From Eubacteriales bacterium (lineage in GTDB: Bacteria > Bacillota > Clostridia > Lachnospirales > Lachnospiraceae), in contig JAUNPT010000008.1 in NCBI GenBank assembly GCA_030536565.1, forward strand, positions 1 to 30,043: a stretch of DNA of 30,043 bases, written 5' to 3'. The notes under the pieces were generated by a model. That model made no database searches and was not told the DNA's origin. It worked only from the letters and a program-made list of their open reading frames with translations. A program made the translations under genes and the position numbers. Position 1 is the stretch's first letter, and every line of letters starts with the position of its first letter. Shown here piece by piece: positions 1 through 7,958 of this stretch.

Positions 1-801
1 GCGTCAAAAGAAATGTTTGATGTTAATGAATTTGGAAAATGGAAGTTCTGTAATGAAGATGATATCCGTGAAATTGTTGGTGACAATAATACTGAATTAA
101 AGATTGCGGTAATGGCTGATGTCGGAAGAACTGACTACAAAAAAGATATTATTCCTAAGAGTGAAAGTGTTATTGATATTATTCGTATTGCAACATATAT
201 CAATACAATTCCAGCGGCAGTAGAGATGATTAATTACTGTCATGATTTAGGATACGAAACATCTATTAATATCATGGCTGTATCAACTGCCAGTGAGAAT
301 GAGCTGGATATTGCACTTGATATACTGGCACAGAGCAGTGTAGATGTGATTTATCTGGTGGACAGCTATGGCTCGTTATACCCAGAGCAAATACGCAGAA
401 TGGCTGATAAATATTTAAAGGTGGCTGAGAAATATGGCAAAAAGGTAGGTATCCATGCACATAACAACCAGCAGCTGGCATTTGCCAATACAGTTGAGGC
501 CTGTACAATTGGTGTAAGCTACTTAGATGCGACTATGAGCGGTATGGGACGTGGAGCAGGAAACTGTTATATGGAGCTTCTTATGGGCTTCTTAAGAAAT
601 CCTAAGTACAATATTAATCCTGTGCTTAAGTTTATACAGAACCAGATTTTACCTCTCAAAAAGTCAGGAGTAGTGTGGGGCTGTGATGTTCAGTATATGA
701 TTACAGGACAGCAGAACCAGCACCCAAGAACAGCCATTGCTTTTACAGAGGAAAAGAGAGAGGATTACTCTCATTTTTATCTGACGCTTCTTGACAGGTA
801 G
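1..801 (+). CDS. Aldolase of the HMG-CoA-lyase-like (DRE-TIM) family, 3' part
   Basis: The reading frame is open from base 1 (Ala-Ser-Lys-Glu-Met...), so the true start lies upstream and this is the C-terminal part of the gene. The protein resembles the catalytic TIM barrel of 4-hydroxy-2-oxovalerate aldolase, HMG-CoA lyase and related carbon-carbon lyases. Visible marks are a VDSYGS strand-end motif, the metal-binding HxH motif in GIHAHNN, and the loop GMGRGAGN, all in the usual order. The expected chemistry is divalent-metal-dependent aldol cleavage or condensation, but the substrate cannot be read from sequence and the N-terminal part is missing. A strong hairpin terminator follows 39 bases after the stop, so this gene ends a transcription unit. 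The family call is firm; the specific enzyme name is not. Confidence 0.85.
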   Translation, partial: ASKEMFDVNEFGKWKFCNEDDIREIVGDNNTELKIAVMADVGRTDYKKDIIPKSESVIDIIRIATYINTIPAAVEMINYCHDLGYETSINIMAVSTASENELDIALDILAQSSVDVIYLVDSYGSLYPEQIRRMADKYLKVAEKYGKKVGIHAHNNQQLAFANTVEACTIGVSYLDATMSGMGRGAGNCYMELLMGFLRNPKYNINPVLKFIQNQILPLKKSGVVWGCDVQYMITGQQNQHPRTAIAFTEEKREDYSHFYLTLLDR

Positions 802-839
802 GGGAAAATATAATCAGGATAAATGAACATATTGTGGGC

Positions 840-877
840 GGGAGCATCTGTAACATATAACAGGTGCTTCCATTTTT
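840..877 (+). terminator. Factor-independent terminator after the aldolase gene
   Basis: A 12-bp stem, GGGAGCATCTGT (840-851) paired with ACAGGTGCTTCC (860-871) with two G-U pairs, closes an 8-base loop. Five Ts follow at 873-877. It separates the aldolase gene from the ABC exporter operon. Confidence 0.88.
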
Positions 878-886
878 AATTGCGCC

Positions 887-915
887 TTGTGTAATTTACT
901 AATGTAATGTAAAAT
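887..915 (+). promoter_or_regulatory. Vegetative promoter for the ABC exporter operon
   Basis: TTGTGT at 887-892 and TAAAAT at 910-915 are separated by exactly 17 bp. This gives a leader of about 60 bases before the ATG at 982. It lies just after the terminator of the previous unit, as expected for the start of a new operon. Confidence 0.6.
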
Positions 916-981
916 AAAAAGCAGCTTTGGATTTCAAATAATCTGAAAATTTAAGGTAAAAAAGAAATACGAGGAGGAAAT

Positions 982-1941
982 ATGTCACTAGAAGTAAAGA
1001 ACATAGTTAAGAAGTATGGTGATAAGACAGTTGTCGATAATTTGAGCTTTTCAATGGAGAAGCCGGGGGTGTATGCGCTTCTTGGAACAAATGGTGCAGG
1101 AAAGACAACTACGTTAAGAATCATACTTGGAATGTTAGAGCATGATGGCGGGGAAGTGCTGTGGAATGGAGCACCGCTTGACCCAATGAAGGTTAATATC
1201 GGATATCTTGCAGAGGAGAGAGGTCTTTATCCTAAGTATGCACTTATTGACCAGCTGGTATATTTTGCAGGATTAAAGGGAATTAAGGAAAGTGTCGCAA
1301 AGGACAGAATTAAATACTGGTCTAAGCGGCTTGAGGTTGAGGAATACATTTATCCTAAAACTGGTTTGGCAGCAGGCAAAAAGGGCAGAGGTGTAAAGAA
1401 AACAAAGCCAATGCAGGCCGACCAGTTATCAAAGGGAAATCAGCAGAAGATTCAGCTTATGGCTGCACTGCTGTCAGATCCTGAGCTTATCGTTCTTGAT
1501 GAGCCATTAAGCGGCCTTGACCCTGTTAATGCAGATTTGTTTAAGGCGGTTATCCGTGAAATTATTGATGCTGGAAAGTATGTTATTATGTCAAGCCATC
1601 AGATGGACGTGATAGAAGAATTTTGTAAGGATATTACTATATTAAACAGAGGCATAGCAGTAGTCCAGGGCGACCTGAATGAAATCAAGAAGGGCTATGG
1701 ACGTGTAAACATGATGGTCAAGTGCGAGGAAAATATCATGGAGCTTGCAGTAAAGAATGAGATGAATGTTATAAAGGAAACTCCTGATGGCATGAATATT
1801 AAGGTTGTAAGTGAGGAGCAGGCAGGAAAGTTTTTAAAGACTCTTGTTGAAAATAATATGCATGTTATTAAGTACGAGCTTAGAGAGCCATCGCTTCATG
1901 AAATCTTTGTAGAAAAAGCAGGAGGCGCTCATGAAGAATAA
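982..1941 (+). CDS. ABC exporter ATP-binding protein (NatA-like)
   Basis: This is the cytoplasmic ATPase subunit of an ABC-2-type exporter. Walker A (GTNGAGKTT) lies at residues 35-43, the signature LSKGNQQK at 149-156, Walker B LIVLDEP at 169-175, and the switch histidine in SSHQMD soon after. A C-terminal extension of about 100 residues is typical of NatA-like exporters. Residues 127-146 form a Lys/Gly-rich insert just before the signature motif, which many NatA-like proteins lack. GAGGAGG at 971-977 precedes the ATG. The stop overlaps the start of the first permease by 11 bases, so the three genes are co-translated. NatAB exports sodium in Bacillus, but homologues also export peptides or drugs. 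The substrate here is unknown. Confidence 0.9.
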   Translation: MSLEVKNIVKKYGDKTVVDNLSFSMEKPGVYALLGTNGAGKTTTLRIILGMLEHDGGEVLWNGAPLDPMKVNIGYLAEERGLYPKYALIDQLVYFAGLKGIKESVAKDRIKYWSKRLEVEEYIYPKTGLAAGKKGRGVKKTKPMQADQLSKGNQQKIQLMAALLSDPELIVLDEPLSGLDPVNADLFKAVIREIIDAGKYVIMSSHQMDVIEEFCKDITILNRGIAVVQGDLNEIKKGYGRVNMMVKCEENIMELAVKNEMNVIKETPDGMNIKVVSEEQAGKFLKTLVENNMHVIKYELREPSLHEIFVEKAGGAHEE

Positions 1942-3295
1942 AATGTACGGATGGCAGAAGGTTTATGGATTTTCCATGAAACAGCGCCTGAAGGGAAAGA
2001 GCTTTCGCGTTGCGGTTATGGTGCTGTTTGCAGTTGCGTTTCTTTCACTGCCGGTTATCTCTATGTTTACTAACAACATGGACGGCAGAAAGGAAGCAAA
2101 GAAAAGCAGGATTACAGACATTTATATGAATGACCATGGCGCTGATATAAGCGAGGCTGTGGCTTTGGTTTTAAAGGACTCGGACATTTATGCAAATGTA
2201 AGGGTTAATGCAGTCAATGAGGATTCTAAGCTTAAGTATCTGGAAGATAATATGGCTGATTATATATATGTAGATGCCTTTGTAAATATGGGAGTACAGT
2301 ATCAGGGATATTATGGTGAGAGTGAGAATATTTCAAAAGATGATGCCGAAGATTTAGTTAATTATGTTAGTGATAATTCAAGACAAATCCTTATGTATAG
2401 CAAGGGTCTTAATAAGGCAGAGGTAGATGCGCTTTCCATGGATTACAGCAGTGAGGTGAATTTTGTGAAGGCTGGAAACAACGGCATGGAAATTGTAGAG
2501 GACACAGAGGGGCTTGGATTTGATGAATATGGATTTTCTTATGGACTTCTTATGATATCAATGATGTTAATTATGATTGGGTCAAGTTCAGTGGCCGAGG
2601 CAGTTGTAACTGAAAAGTCTACGAGAGTAATCGAGTATCTGCTGATTAATGTGAAGCCTATGGCAATTGTGCTTGGAAAGATATTAGCGGCGGTTACAGC
2701 TATTCTGCTTGAATTGGCAGCAGTGGCTGTTGGATTTGCAGGTTCAGTTATTGTAAATGGTCTGATGTTTCCGGCAGAGGACGGTTCTTTTGTACTGCCA
2801 CAGATGGTTGAAAGCCTGTTAAGCGGGCATATGTTTGCAAAAACCAGTGCTTTAGGAATAATAATTTCACTTTTAATTTTCCTGCTGGGTGTTGTATTTT
2901 ATGGCTTTGTGGCTGGTATTGCAGGTGCGAGTGTAAGCCGTATCGAAGATACACAGGAGGGAATGAAGCTGTTTACGATGGTTTCAATTATTGGGGCATA
3001 TCTATCATTGTTTTTGCTGATTTCAGAGAATACGTCGGGCAGTAACTTTGGCGCGCTTACATATGTAGTATATCTGCTTCCATTGTCAGCACCTTTCATT
3101 ATGCCAGAGTATCTTATTCTTGGTAAGGTGTCTTTGCTGATAGGTGCGTTGTCACTGGTTATTATGGTTGTGGCGATAATATGTATGCTTATTCTGGTTT
3201 CTAATATATACGGAGCACTTATCTACCACAGGGGAGCTCCTCTTAAAGTAAAGGACATCATTGGTATATCAAAGGCAGAGAGGAGGCAAAAGTAA
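1931..3295 (+). CDS. ABC-2-type exporter permease, first subunit (NatB-like)
   Basis: This is a membrane subunit of 454 residues with the ABC2_membrane_3 layout. It has an N-terminal membrane segment (about residues 28-48), a large extracytoplasmic domain of about 150 residues, then about six hydrophobic segments from residue 205 to the end. The conserved stretch VVTEKSTRVIEYLL, which contacts the ATPase, follows the first helix of the C-terminal bundle. The start overlaps the ATPase gene by 11 bases and the stop TAA shares its last base with the ATG of the next permease. It therefore probably forms a heterodimer with the product of 3295-4620. Confidence 0.87.
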   Translation: MKNKMYGWQKVYGFSMKQRLKGKSFRVAVMVLFAVAFLSLPVISMFTNNMDGRKEAKKSRITDIYMNDHGADISEAVALVLKDSDIYANVRVNAVNEDSKLKYLEDNMADYIYVDAFVNMGVQYQGYYGESENISKDDAEDLVNYVSDNSRQILMYSKGLNKAEVDALSMDYSSEVNFVKAGNNGMEIVEDTEGLGFDEYGFSYGLLMISMMLIMIGSSSVAEAVVTEKSTRVIEYLLINVKPMAIVLGKILAAVTAILLELAAVAVGFAGSVIVNGLMFPAEDGSFVLPQMVESLLSGHMFAKTSALGIIISLLIFLLGVVFYGFVAGIAGASVSRIEDTQEGMKLFTMVSIIGAYLSLFLLISENTSGSNFGALTYVVYLLPLSAPFIMPEYLILGKVSLLIGALSLVIMVVAIICMLILVSNIYGALIYHRGAPLKVKDIIGISKAERRQK

Positions 3296-4620
3296 TGAAG
3301 AAAACATTATTCAGGGGTTTTAAACCAGTTTTTGCATTTACAGCAAGACAGAATATCAAGTCAAAAGGCTTTCTTGCAACGACTATAATTGTTGGGTTAA
3401 TTATGTTTGCTATTCCTTTCGGTGCAAATGTGTATATGGGTTACGAGGCAAAGAAGGATGCCAGTGAGTCTGTGGAGGAGTTTGAAGGCGGCGTGGCAGA
3501 TACTGAAGGTTATATTAACAGTATTTATTTTGTTAATAATACAAAGCTTCCAGATGAACAGATTAAGACAGCGCTGGATTCATACTGCATTGAAAATAAG
3601 ACCTCTATAGCAGTTGTATTTGGGCATGATGAAAATGAAAGCCATATTTTAAAAAACGCTGCAGAAGTACTTAAAACGTCACAGGTAATATATTCTATTA
3701 CATTGGAAGATGACAAGTATAAGATTAAGGCATATGTGGAAGATGGTAATGAAGATGCAGAGGCTCGGGCGCAGGATATTTCAGAATATATGTCAGCAGG
3801 GCTGCCGGGTATTTCCTATGCAATGGCTGGACTTGATATGGATACTATTGCAAATATCGCAGCAGGCGGACATAATACGGTAACAAGGGCTGGACAGCAG
3901 GCTGAGGGAATTGGAGTGATACTTGTAAAGACATTACTTCCAATGCTTGTGGGGCTGTTGCTTTATATGATTATTAATATGAGCGCACAGAGTGTTACTA
4001 AGGTAGTTATTGCGGAAAAGACTTCAAAGCTTATGGAAACTTTACTTACATCAGCTATGCCATATGGTATTGTTGCGGGAAAGATTCTTGCTGTTACACT
4101 TATCGCAATTGCACAGATGTTATTATGGCTGCTTAGTCTGGTGATTGGTTTTGCGGCAGGCCATCTTGCAGCTAAGTCAATATGTCCGGATTATGAGAAT
4201 ATGATTATTATGGTTATTGATATGATCAGGGAATCCTGTGCAGGCGCATTTGGTATAACATCAGTTATACTTGGAGTGTTTATGCTTATGCTGGGATTTT
4301 TGTTTTACTGTGTATATGCTGGATTTATTGGTACATTTGTTCAGAAGGTTGAAGATTTAAGTGTGACACAGCTGTTTTTAGTTTTCCCTTTGATGGTTTG
4401 CTGGCTGGCTGCATATATGGCTCCGGTTCTTGAAAATGATATATTGTTTGGATTTGTAAGGCTGTTTCCTATGACGTCGCCGTTTTCAATACCGGCAGAT
4501 GTTATTGTGGGAAATGTTGGAATATTTATGGCGGCTGGTTCGATTGTGATTCTGCTTGTGTTTACAGCTGTGATGATTCTTCTTACAGGATATATGTATA
4601 AAAAGAGAGTTTTCAGATAG
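3295..4620 (+). CDS. ABC-2-type exporter permease, second subunit (NatB-like)
   Basis: At 441 residues this has the same layout as its neighbour: one N-terminal membrane segment (about residues 25-47), an extracytoplasmic domain to about residue 210, then six hydrophobic segments. The motif VIAEKTSKLMETLLTSAMP matches the VTEKSTRVIEYLL region of the first permease, so the two are distant paralogues. Translation is coupled through a TAATG overlap at 3293-3297. With the ATPase at 982-1941 they would form a heterodimeric exporter. No T-rich terminator follows directly; the inverted repeat at 4661-4692 is the nearest structure. Confidence 0.87.
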   Translation: MKKTLFRGFKPVFAFTARQNIKSKGFLATTIIVGLIMFAIPFGANVYMGYEAKKDASESVEEFEGGVADTEGYINSIYFVNNTKLPDEQIKTALDSYCIENKTSIAVVFGHDENESHILKNAAEVLKTSQVIYSITLEDDKYKIKAYVEDGNEDAEARAQDISEYMSAGLPGISYAMAGLDMDTIANIAAGGHNTVTRAGQQAEGIGVILVKTLLPMLVGLLLYMIINMSAQSVTKVVIAEKTSKLMETLLTSAMPYGIVAGKILAVTLIAIAQMLLWLLSLVIGFAAGHLAAKSICPDYENMIIMVIDMIRESCAGAFGITSVILGVFMLMLGFLFYCVYAGFIGTFVQKVEDLSVTQLFLVFPLMVCWLAAYMAPVLENDILFGFVRLFPMTSPFSIPADVIVGNVGIFMAAGSIVILLVFTAVMILLTGYMYKKRVFR

Positions 4621-4660
4621 TTGAATATGTGGTAAACGTCTGTTTTACCTAATCTGGAAG

Positions 4661-4692
4661 TTGTCATACAACTAGTTTTAGTTGTATGACAA
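4661..4692. promoter_or_regulatory. Perfect 14-bp inverted repeat, probable GntR/FadR-type double operator
   Basis: TTGTCATACAACTA (4661-4674) and TAGTTGTATGACAA (4679-4692) are perfect inverted copies around GTTT. Each arm is itself a TTGT-N3-ACAA near-palindrome, the pattern bound by many FadR-subfamily GntR regulators. The repeat ends 7 bases before the -35 of the ilvE promoter. It has no T-run, so an operator is likelier than a terminator. The binding protein is not in this window. Confidence 0.5.
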
Positions 4693-4699
4693 TTAACTA

Positions 4700-4728
4700 T
4701 TGACTTTGAATTAATGTGGGGGTAAAAT
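4700..4728 (+). promoter_or_regulatory. Vegetative promoter for ilvE
   Basis: TTGACT at 4700-4705 and TAAAAT at 4723-4728 are 17 bp apart. Transcription would start near 4735 and leave a leader of about 100 bases. In that leader TTTCGC (4797-4802) can pair with GCGAAA (4817-4822) immediately before the ribosome binding site. The leader matches no riboswitch or T-box that I recognise. Confidence 0.7.
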
Positions 4729-4835
4729 AACCTCAGCAAATGCGTAATAGACCAAGTACAAAGCCGCAGGAGTAACCGGCAGAATGCAACCTGGAGTTTC
4801 GCAGCAATATTTATAAGCGAAAGGAAGATAAAAAG

Positions 4836-5864
4836 ATGGAAGAAAAAAAGAATCTTGATTGGGCAAATCTTGGATTTGGTTATGTAAAGACTGATAAAAG
4901 ATTTGTGGCAAATTATAAGAATGGAGCATGGGACAATGGCGTTATTACAGAGGATGATAAGGTAGTAATAAGTGAGTGTGCAGGGGTATTACAGTATGCA
5001 CAGACATGCTTTGAGGGAATGAAGGCATATACAACAGAGAATGGCAGGATTGTTATTTTCCGTCCAGACCTTAATGCCCAGAGAATGGAGGATTCATGTA
5101 AGAGACTTGAAATGCCGGTCTTTCCAAAGGAAAAGTTTGTTCAGGCTGTAGCAGATACAGTTAAGGCTAACGCAGCATGGGTACCACCTTTTGGTTCAGG
5201 TGCAACACTTTATATCCGTCCATATATGTTTGGAAGCAATCCTGTAATTGGTGTTAAACCAGCTGATGAATATCAGTTCAGGGTATTTACAACACCTGTA
5301 GGACCTTACTTTAAGGGTGGAGCTAAACCACTTACAATTAAGGTTTCAGATTTTGACCGTGCGGCTCCTAATGGAACAGGACACATTAAGGCAGGACTTA
5401 ACTATGCTATGAGCTTACATGCAATTGTTACTGCCCATGAAGAAGGCTATGCAGAGAATATGTATCTTGATGCTGCTACAAGAACTAATGTTGAAGAAAC
5501 AGGAGGTGCTAACTTTATATTCGTAACAAAGGATAATAAGGTTGTTACACCTAAGTCAAACAGTATTCTTCCATCAATTACAAGACGTTCACTTATTTAT
5601 GTTGCTAAAGAATACTTAGGTCTTGAGGTTGAAGAAAGAGAAGTTCCATTTGATGAGGTTAAGGATTTTGCAGAATGTGGTCTGTGTGGTACTGCAGCAG
5701 TTATTTCGCCAGTAGGAAAGATTGTAAACCATGGTGAAGAAATCTGCTTTGCAAGTGGAATGGAGAAGATGGGCCCAACAATACAGAAGCTGTATGACAC
5801 ATTGACTGGAATCCAGATGGGCAGACTTGAAGCGCCTAAGGGCTGGATTTATACAGTTGAATAG
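4836..5864 (+). CDS. ilvE: Branched-chain amino acid aminotransferase
   Basis: This PLP-dependent fold-type IV transaminase interconverts leucine, isoleucine and valine with their 2-oxo acids, using glutamate/2-oxoglutarate. It is 342 residues long, typical of the Bacillus/Clostridia long form. The PLP lysine is K185 in GTGHIKAGLNY. The cofactor-phosphate-binding region ETGGANFIF follows, and the CFEGMKAY motif near residues 58-65 lines the active site. It is cytoplasmic and acts in the last step of branched-chain amino acid synthesis or the first step of breakdown. AAGGAAG precedes the ATG. A small gene follows 43 bases downstream, probably in the same transcript. An operator-like repeat and a strong promoter lie upstream, so control at transcription initiation is likely. 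Confidence 0.95.
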   Translation: MEEKKNLDWANLGFGYVKTDKRFVANYKNGAWDNGVITEDDKVVISECAGVLQYAQTCFEGMKAYTTENGRIVIFRPDLNAQRMEDSCKRLEMPVFPKEKFVQAVADTVKANAAWVPPFGSGATLYIRPYMFGSNPVIGVKPADEYQFRVFTTPVGPYFKGGAKPLTIKVSDFDRAAPNGTGHIKAGLNYAMSLHAIVTAHEEGYAENMYLDAATRTNVEETGGANFIFVTKDNKVVTPKSNSILPSITRRSLIYVAKEYLGLEVEEREVPFDEVKDFAECGLCGTAAVISPVGKIVNHGEEICFASGMEKMGPTIQKLYDTLTGIQMGRLEAPKGWIYTVE

Positions 5865-5907
5865 TTTCATATCCGCTGTAAACTTAAAGGAAAGAGGAAG
5901 TGGGATT

Positions 5908-6138
5908 ATGGTAGAAGTCAGTACTAACGAGCGTATTCTCCGTTCAGATGTAACATTGGAGGAATGCAGAAAGATTGAGAAGGTACTGCGGAAGAATAAC
6001 ATTTCTTATTTTGAGAAATGGAAGTTTCATACAGGGTTTTTTAAGTTCTTAGACTTTAGTAAAAATTCAAAGTGCGATATATATATTCACATGGATTCTT
6101 ACGAAGATGCTAAAAAAGCGTTGGGAATCAAAGCATAA
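5908..6138 (+). CDS. Small protein of unknown function (76 residues) downstream of ilvE
   Basis: The start at ATG 5908 is chosen because GAGGAAG lies just upstream; an earlier in-frame ATG at 5827 lies inside ilvE and has no such site. The protein has no signal peptide or membrane segment. It reads as alternating helix and strand: a polar strand (ILRSDV), a helix (LEECRKIEKVLRKNN), aromatic-rich strands (YFEKWKFHTGFFKFLDF), a strand (CDIYIHM) and a short helix (YEDAKKAL). This layout recalls small ferredoxin-like-fold proteins such as DUF2007, but that is only a fold-level impression. It probably shares the ilvE transcript and is closed by the terminator at 6156-6197. No function can be assigned. 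Confidence 0.75.
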   Translation: MVEVSTNERILRSDVTLEECRKIEKVLRKNNISYFEKWKFHTGFFKFLDFSKNSKCDIYIHMDSYEDAKKALGIKA

Positions 6139-6155
6139 TGTAATTAAAAACATAC

Positions 6156-6197
6156 AATCTCTGATTGAGCTGAAGCTGGCTTGGTCAGAGATTTTTT
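6156..6197 (+). terminator. Factor-independent terminator after the ilvE unit
   Basis: AATCTCTGATTGAGC (6156-6170) pairs over 15 bp, with three G-U pairs, with GCTTGGTCAGAGATT (6179-6193). The stem runs into six Ts at 6192-6197. Confidence 0.9.
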
Positions 6198-6262
6198 GCT
6201 ATAACATGCAAAAATCACTTCATGGTATGCGGCTTCTAAATATAAAAAGACAAAAAATGTAT

Positions 6263-6291
6263 TTGTGCAACGGACATTTCTATAGTATACT
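6263..6291 (+). promoter_or_regulatory. Vegetative promoter for the amino-acid ABC importer
   Basis: TTGTGC at 6263-6268 and TATACT at 6286-6291 are 17 bp apart. The leader would be nearly 90 bases. TTTCATC near 6304-6310 can pair with GATGAAA near 6348-6354, but this is not a recognised riboswitch. Confidence 0.6.
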
Positions 6292-6385
6292 TTCACTGTA
6301 TCGTTTCATCATGGTAAATTAAAAACGTGATAAAGTGACTTACAACGATGAAATTCTTAGAAAAAAAAGAAAGAGTGTGAACCGA

Positions 6386-7918
6386 ATGAAACAAAAAAAT
6401 TATGTAAAAAAACTGCTTTTATGCATGGCGGTGTTTTCAATGATTACGGGGCTGTTTATAGGCTGTGGGCAGAAAAAGCAGGCCGACAGCGTCAGCGATG
6501 GTAAATTTACAGTGGGCTTTGACGCAGAATTTCCACCTTATGGATATAAGGACGATAATGGTGAGTATGTGGGCTTTGATTTGTCACTGGCTAAGGAAGT
6601 ATGTGACCGTAATGGCTGGACACTTGTAAAACAGCCAATTGACTGGAATTCCAAGGACATGGAGCTTAATTCAGGAACTATAGACTGTATATGGAATGGA
6701 TTTACAATGAATGGACGTGAAAATGAGTATACATGGTCATCTGCCTATGTAGACAATTCACAGGTGGTAGTTGTAAAGTCTAATTCCGGTATTAAGGATT
6801 TAAGTGATCTGGCAGGAAAGGTTGTTATTGTTCAGGCAGATTCATCTGCGCTGGCAGCACTGTCGGGGGAGGATGCATCAGAGGAAAATCTTGCATTAAG
6901 CGCAACATTTAAAATGCTTCAGCAGGTATCAGATTATAACAGTGCTTTCATGAATCTTGAATCAGGTTCAGCAGACGCAGTATGTATGGATATTGGCGTT
7001 GCCAGATATGAGCTGGAGGCAAGAGGCAGCCAGTTTATGATGCTTACTGAAAATATTTCTTCAGAGGAATACGGTATTGGTTTTAAAAAGGGGAACACAC
7101 AGTTAAGAGACCAGGTGCAGGAAGCTTTAAATGAAATGCTTGCCGATGGAACATTTGCAAAGACAGCAAAGGAATGGGGACTGGAAGAAAGCGTATGCTT
7201 AGGACAGACAGGAAAAGACGCTGTTATGAAAGCGGAGAGTGACTCCTTGGCACAGGAAAGCTTTGGTGCAAGGTTCGCAGAAATTATGAAGAGCCTCTCA
7301 GCTGGTATGGCAGCAACTTTGGGGATATTCTTTCTTACATTGATTTTCTCACTTCCGCTGGGACTTTTAATTACATTTATAAGAATGTCAAAGCTTAAGC
7401 TGCTTCGCCTGATTGCAAAGGTTTATATATCAATTATGCGTGGAACACCTCTTATGCTTCAGCTGCTTGTTGTGTTCTTCGGACCATATTATGTATTTGG
7501 AATTTCGCTGTCATATTCATATAGATTTTACGCGGTTATTATTGGTTTTGCATTGAATTACGCAGCATATTTTGCAGAAATCTACAGAGCCGGAATTGAA
7601 GGAGTGCCTGTTGGCCAGTACGAGGCGGCACAGGTACTTGGTTACTCAAAAACACAGACCTTCTGTAAAATTGTATTTCCTCAGATGTGTAAGAGCGTTA
7701 TGCCGCCTGTAACAAACGAAGTCATTACGCTTGTAAAGGATACATCTTTGGCCTTTGCACTGGCTTATACAGAAATGTTTACTCTTGCAAAGCAGGTAGC
7801 CGCTGCACAGGCAAGCATTATGCCATTATTTGTGGCTGGTGTATTTTACTACATATTTAATTTCCTGGTAGCATGGGTTATGGAAGCTATCGAGAAGAAG
7901 CTGCAGTATTACAGATAG
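6386..7918 (+). CDS. Amino-acid ABC transporter, substrate-binding lipoprotein fused to permease
   Basis: One 510-residue chain carries both extracytoplasmic binding domain and permease. I place the start at ATG 6386, because it opens a clean lipoprotein signal (KKLLLCMAVFSM... ending LFIGC, lipid-modified Cys27). The upstream in-frame GTG at 6335 would add a polar extension. Residues of about 35-270 form a family-3 amino-acid-binding domain (VGFDAEFPPYGYKDDNGEYVGFDLSLAKEV region). Residues of about 295-505 form the HisM/GlnP-type permease with the EAA loop AAQVLGYSKTQTFCKIVFPQ. The ATPase follows 40 bases later, so two genes give a complete importer. The binding-site region suggests a polar amino acid such as glutamine, cystine or arginine; the exact substrate is open. 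Confidence 0.92.
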   Translation: MKQKNYVKKLLLCMAVFSMITGLFIGCGQKKQADSVSDGKFTVGFDAEFPPYGYKDDNGEYVGFDLSLAKEVCDRNGWTLVKQPIDWNSKDMELNSGTIDCIWNGFTMNGRENEYTWSSAYVDNSQVVVVKSNSGIKDLSDLAGKVVIVQADSSALAALSGEDASEENLALSATFKMLQQVSDYNSAFMNLESGSADAVCMDIGVARYELEARGSQFMMLTENISSEEYGIGFKKGNTQLRDQVQEALNEMLADGTFAKTAKEWGLEESVCLGQTGKDAVMKAESDSLAQESFGARFAEIMKSLSAGMAATLGIFFLTLIFSLPLGLLITFIRMSKLKLLRLIAKVYISIMRGTPLMLQLLVVFFGPYYVFGISLSYSYRFYAVIIGFALNYAAYFAEIYRAGIEGVPVGQYEAAQVLGYSKTQTFCKIVFPQMCKSVMPPVTNEVITLVKDTSLAFALAYTEMFTLAKQVAAAQASIMPLFVAGVFYYIFNFLVAWVMEAIEKKLQYYR

Positions 7919-7958
7919 ATTAGAGTGGGCGTAAAGGCCAGCAGGAAGGAAATATTAT

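Noticed and set aside
4735..4835. T-box or known riboswitch before ilvE
   Set aside because: Too short, and no T-box sequence (TGGNACCGCG) or recognised aptamer core is present.
6335..6385. Start of the binding-protein/permease fusion at GTG 6335
   Set aside because: It would place 17 polar residues before a clean lipoprotein signal peptide; ATG 6386 explains the signal and lipobox.
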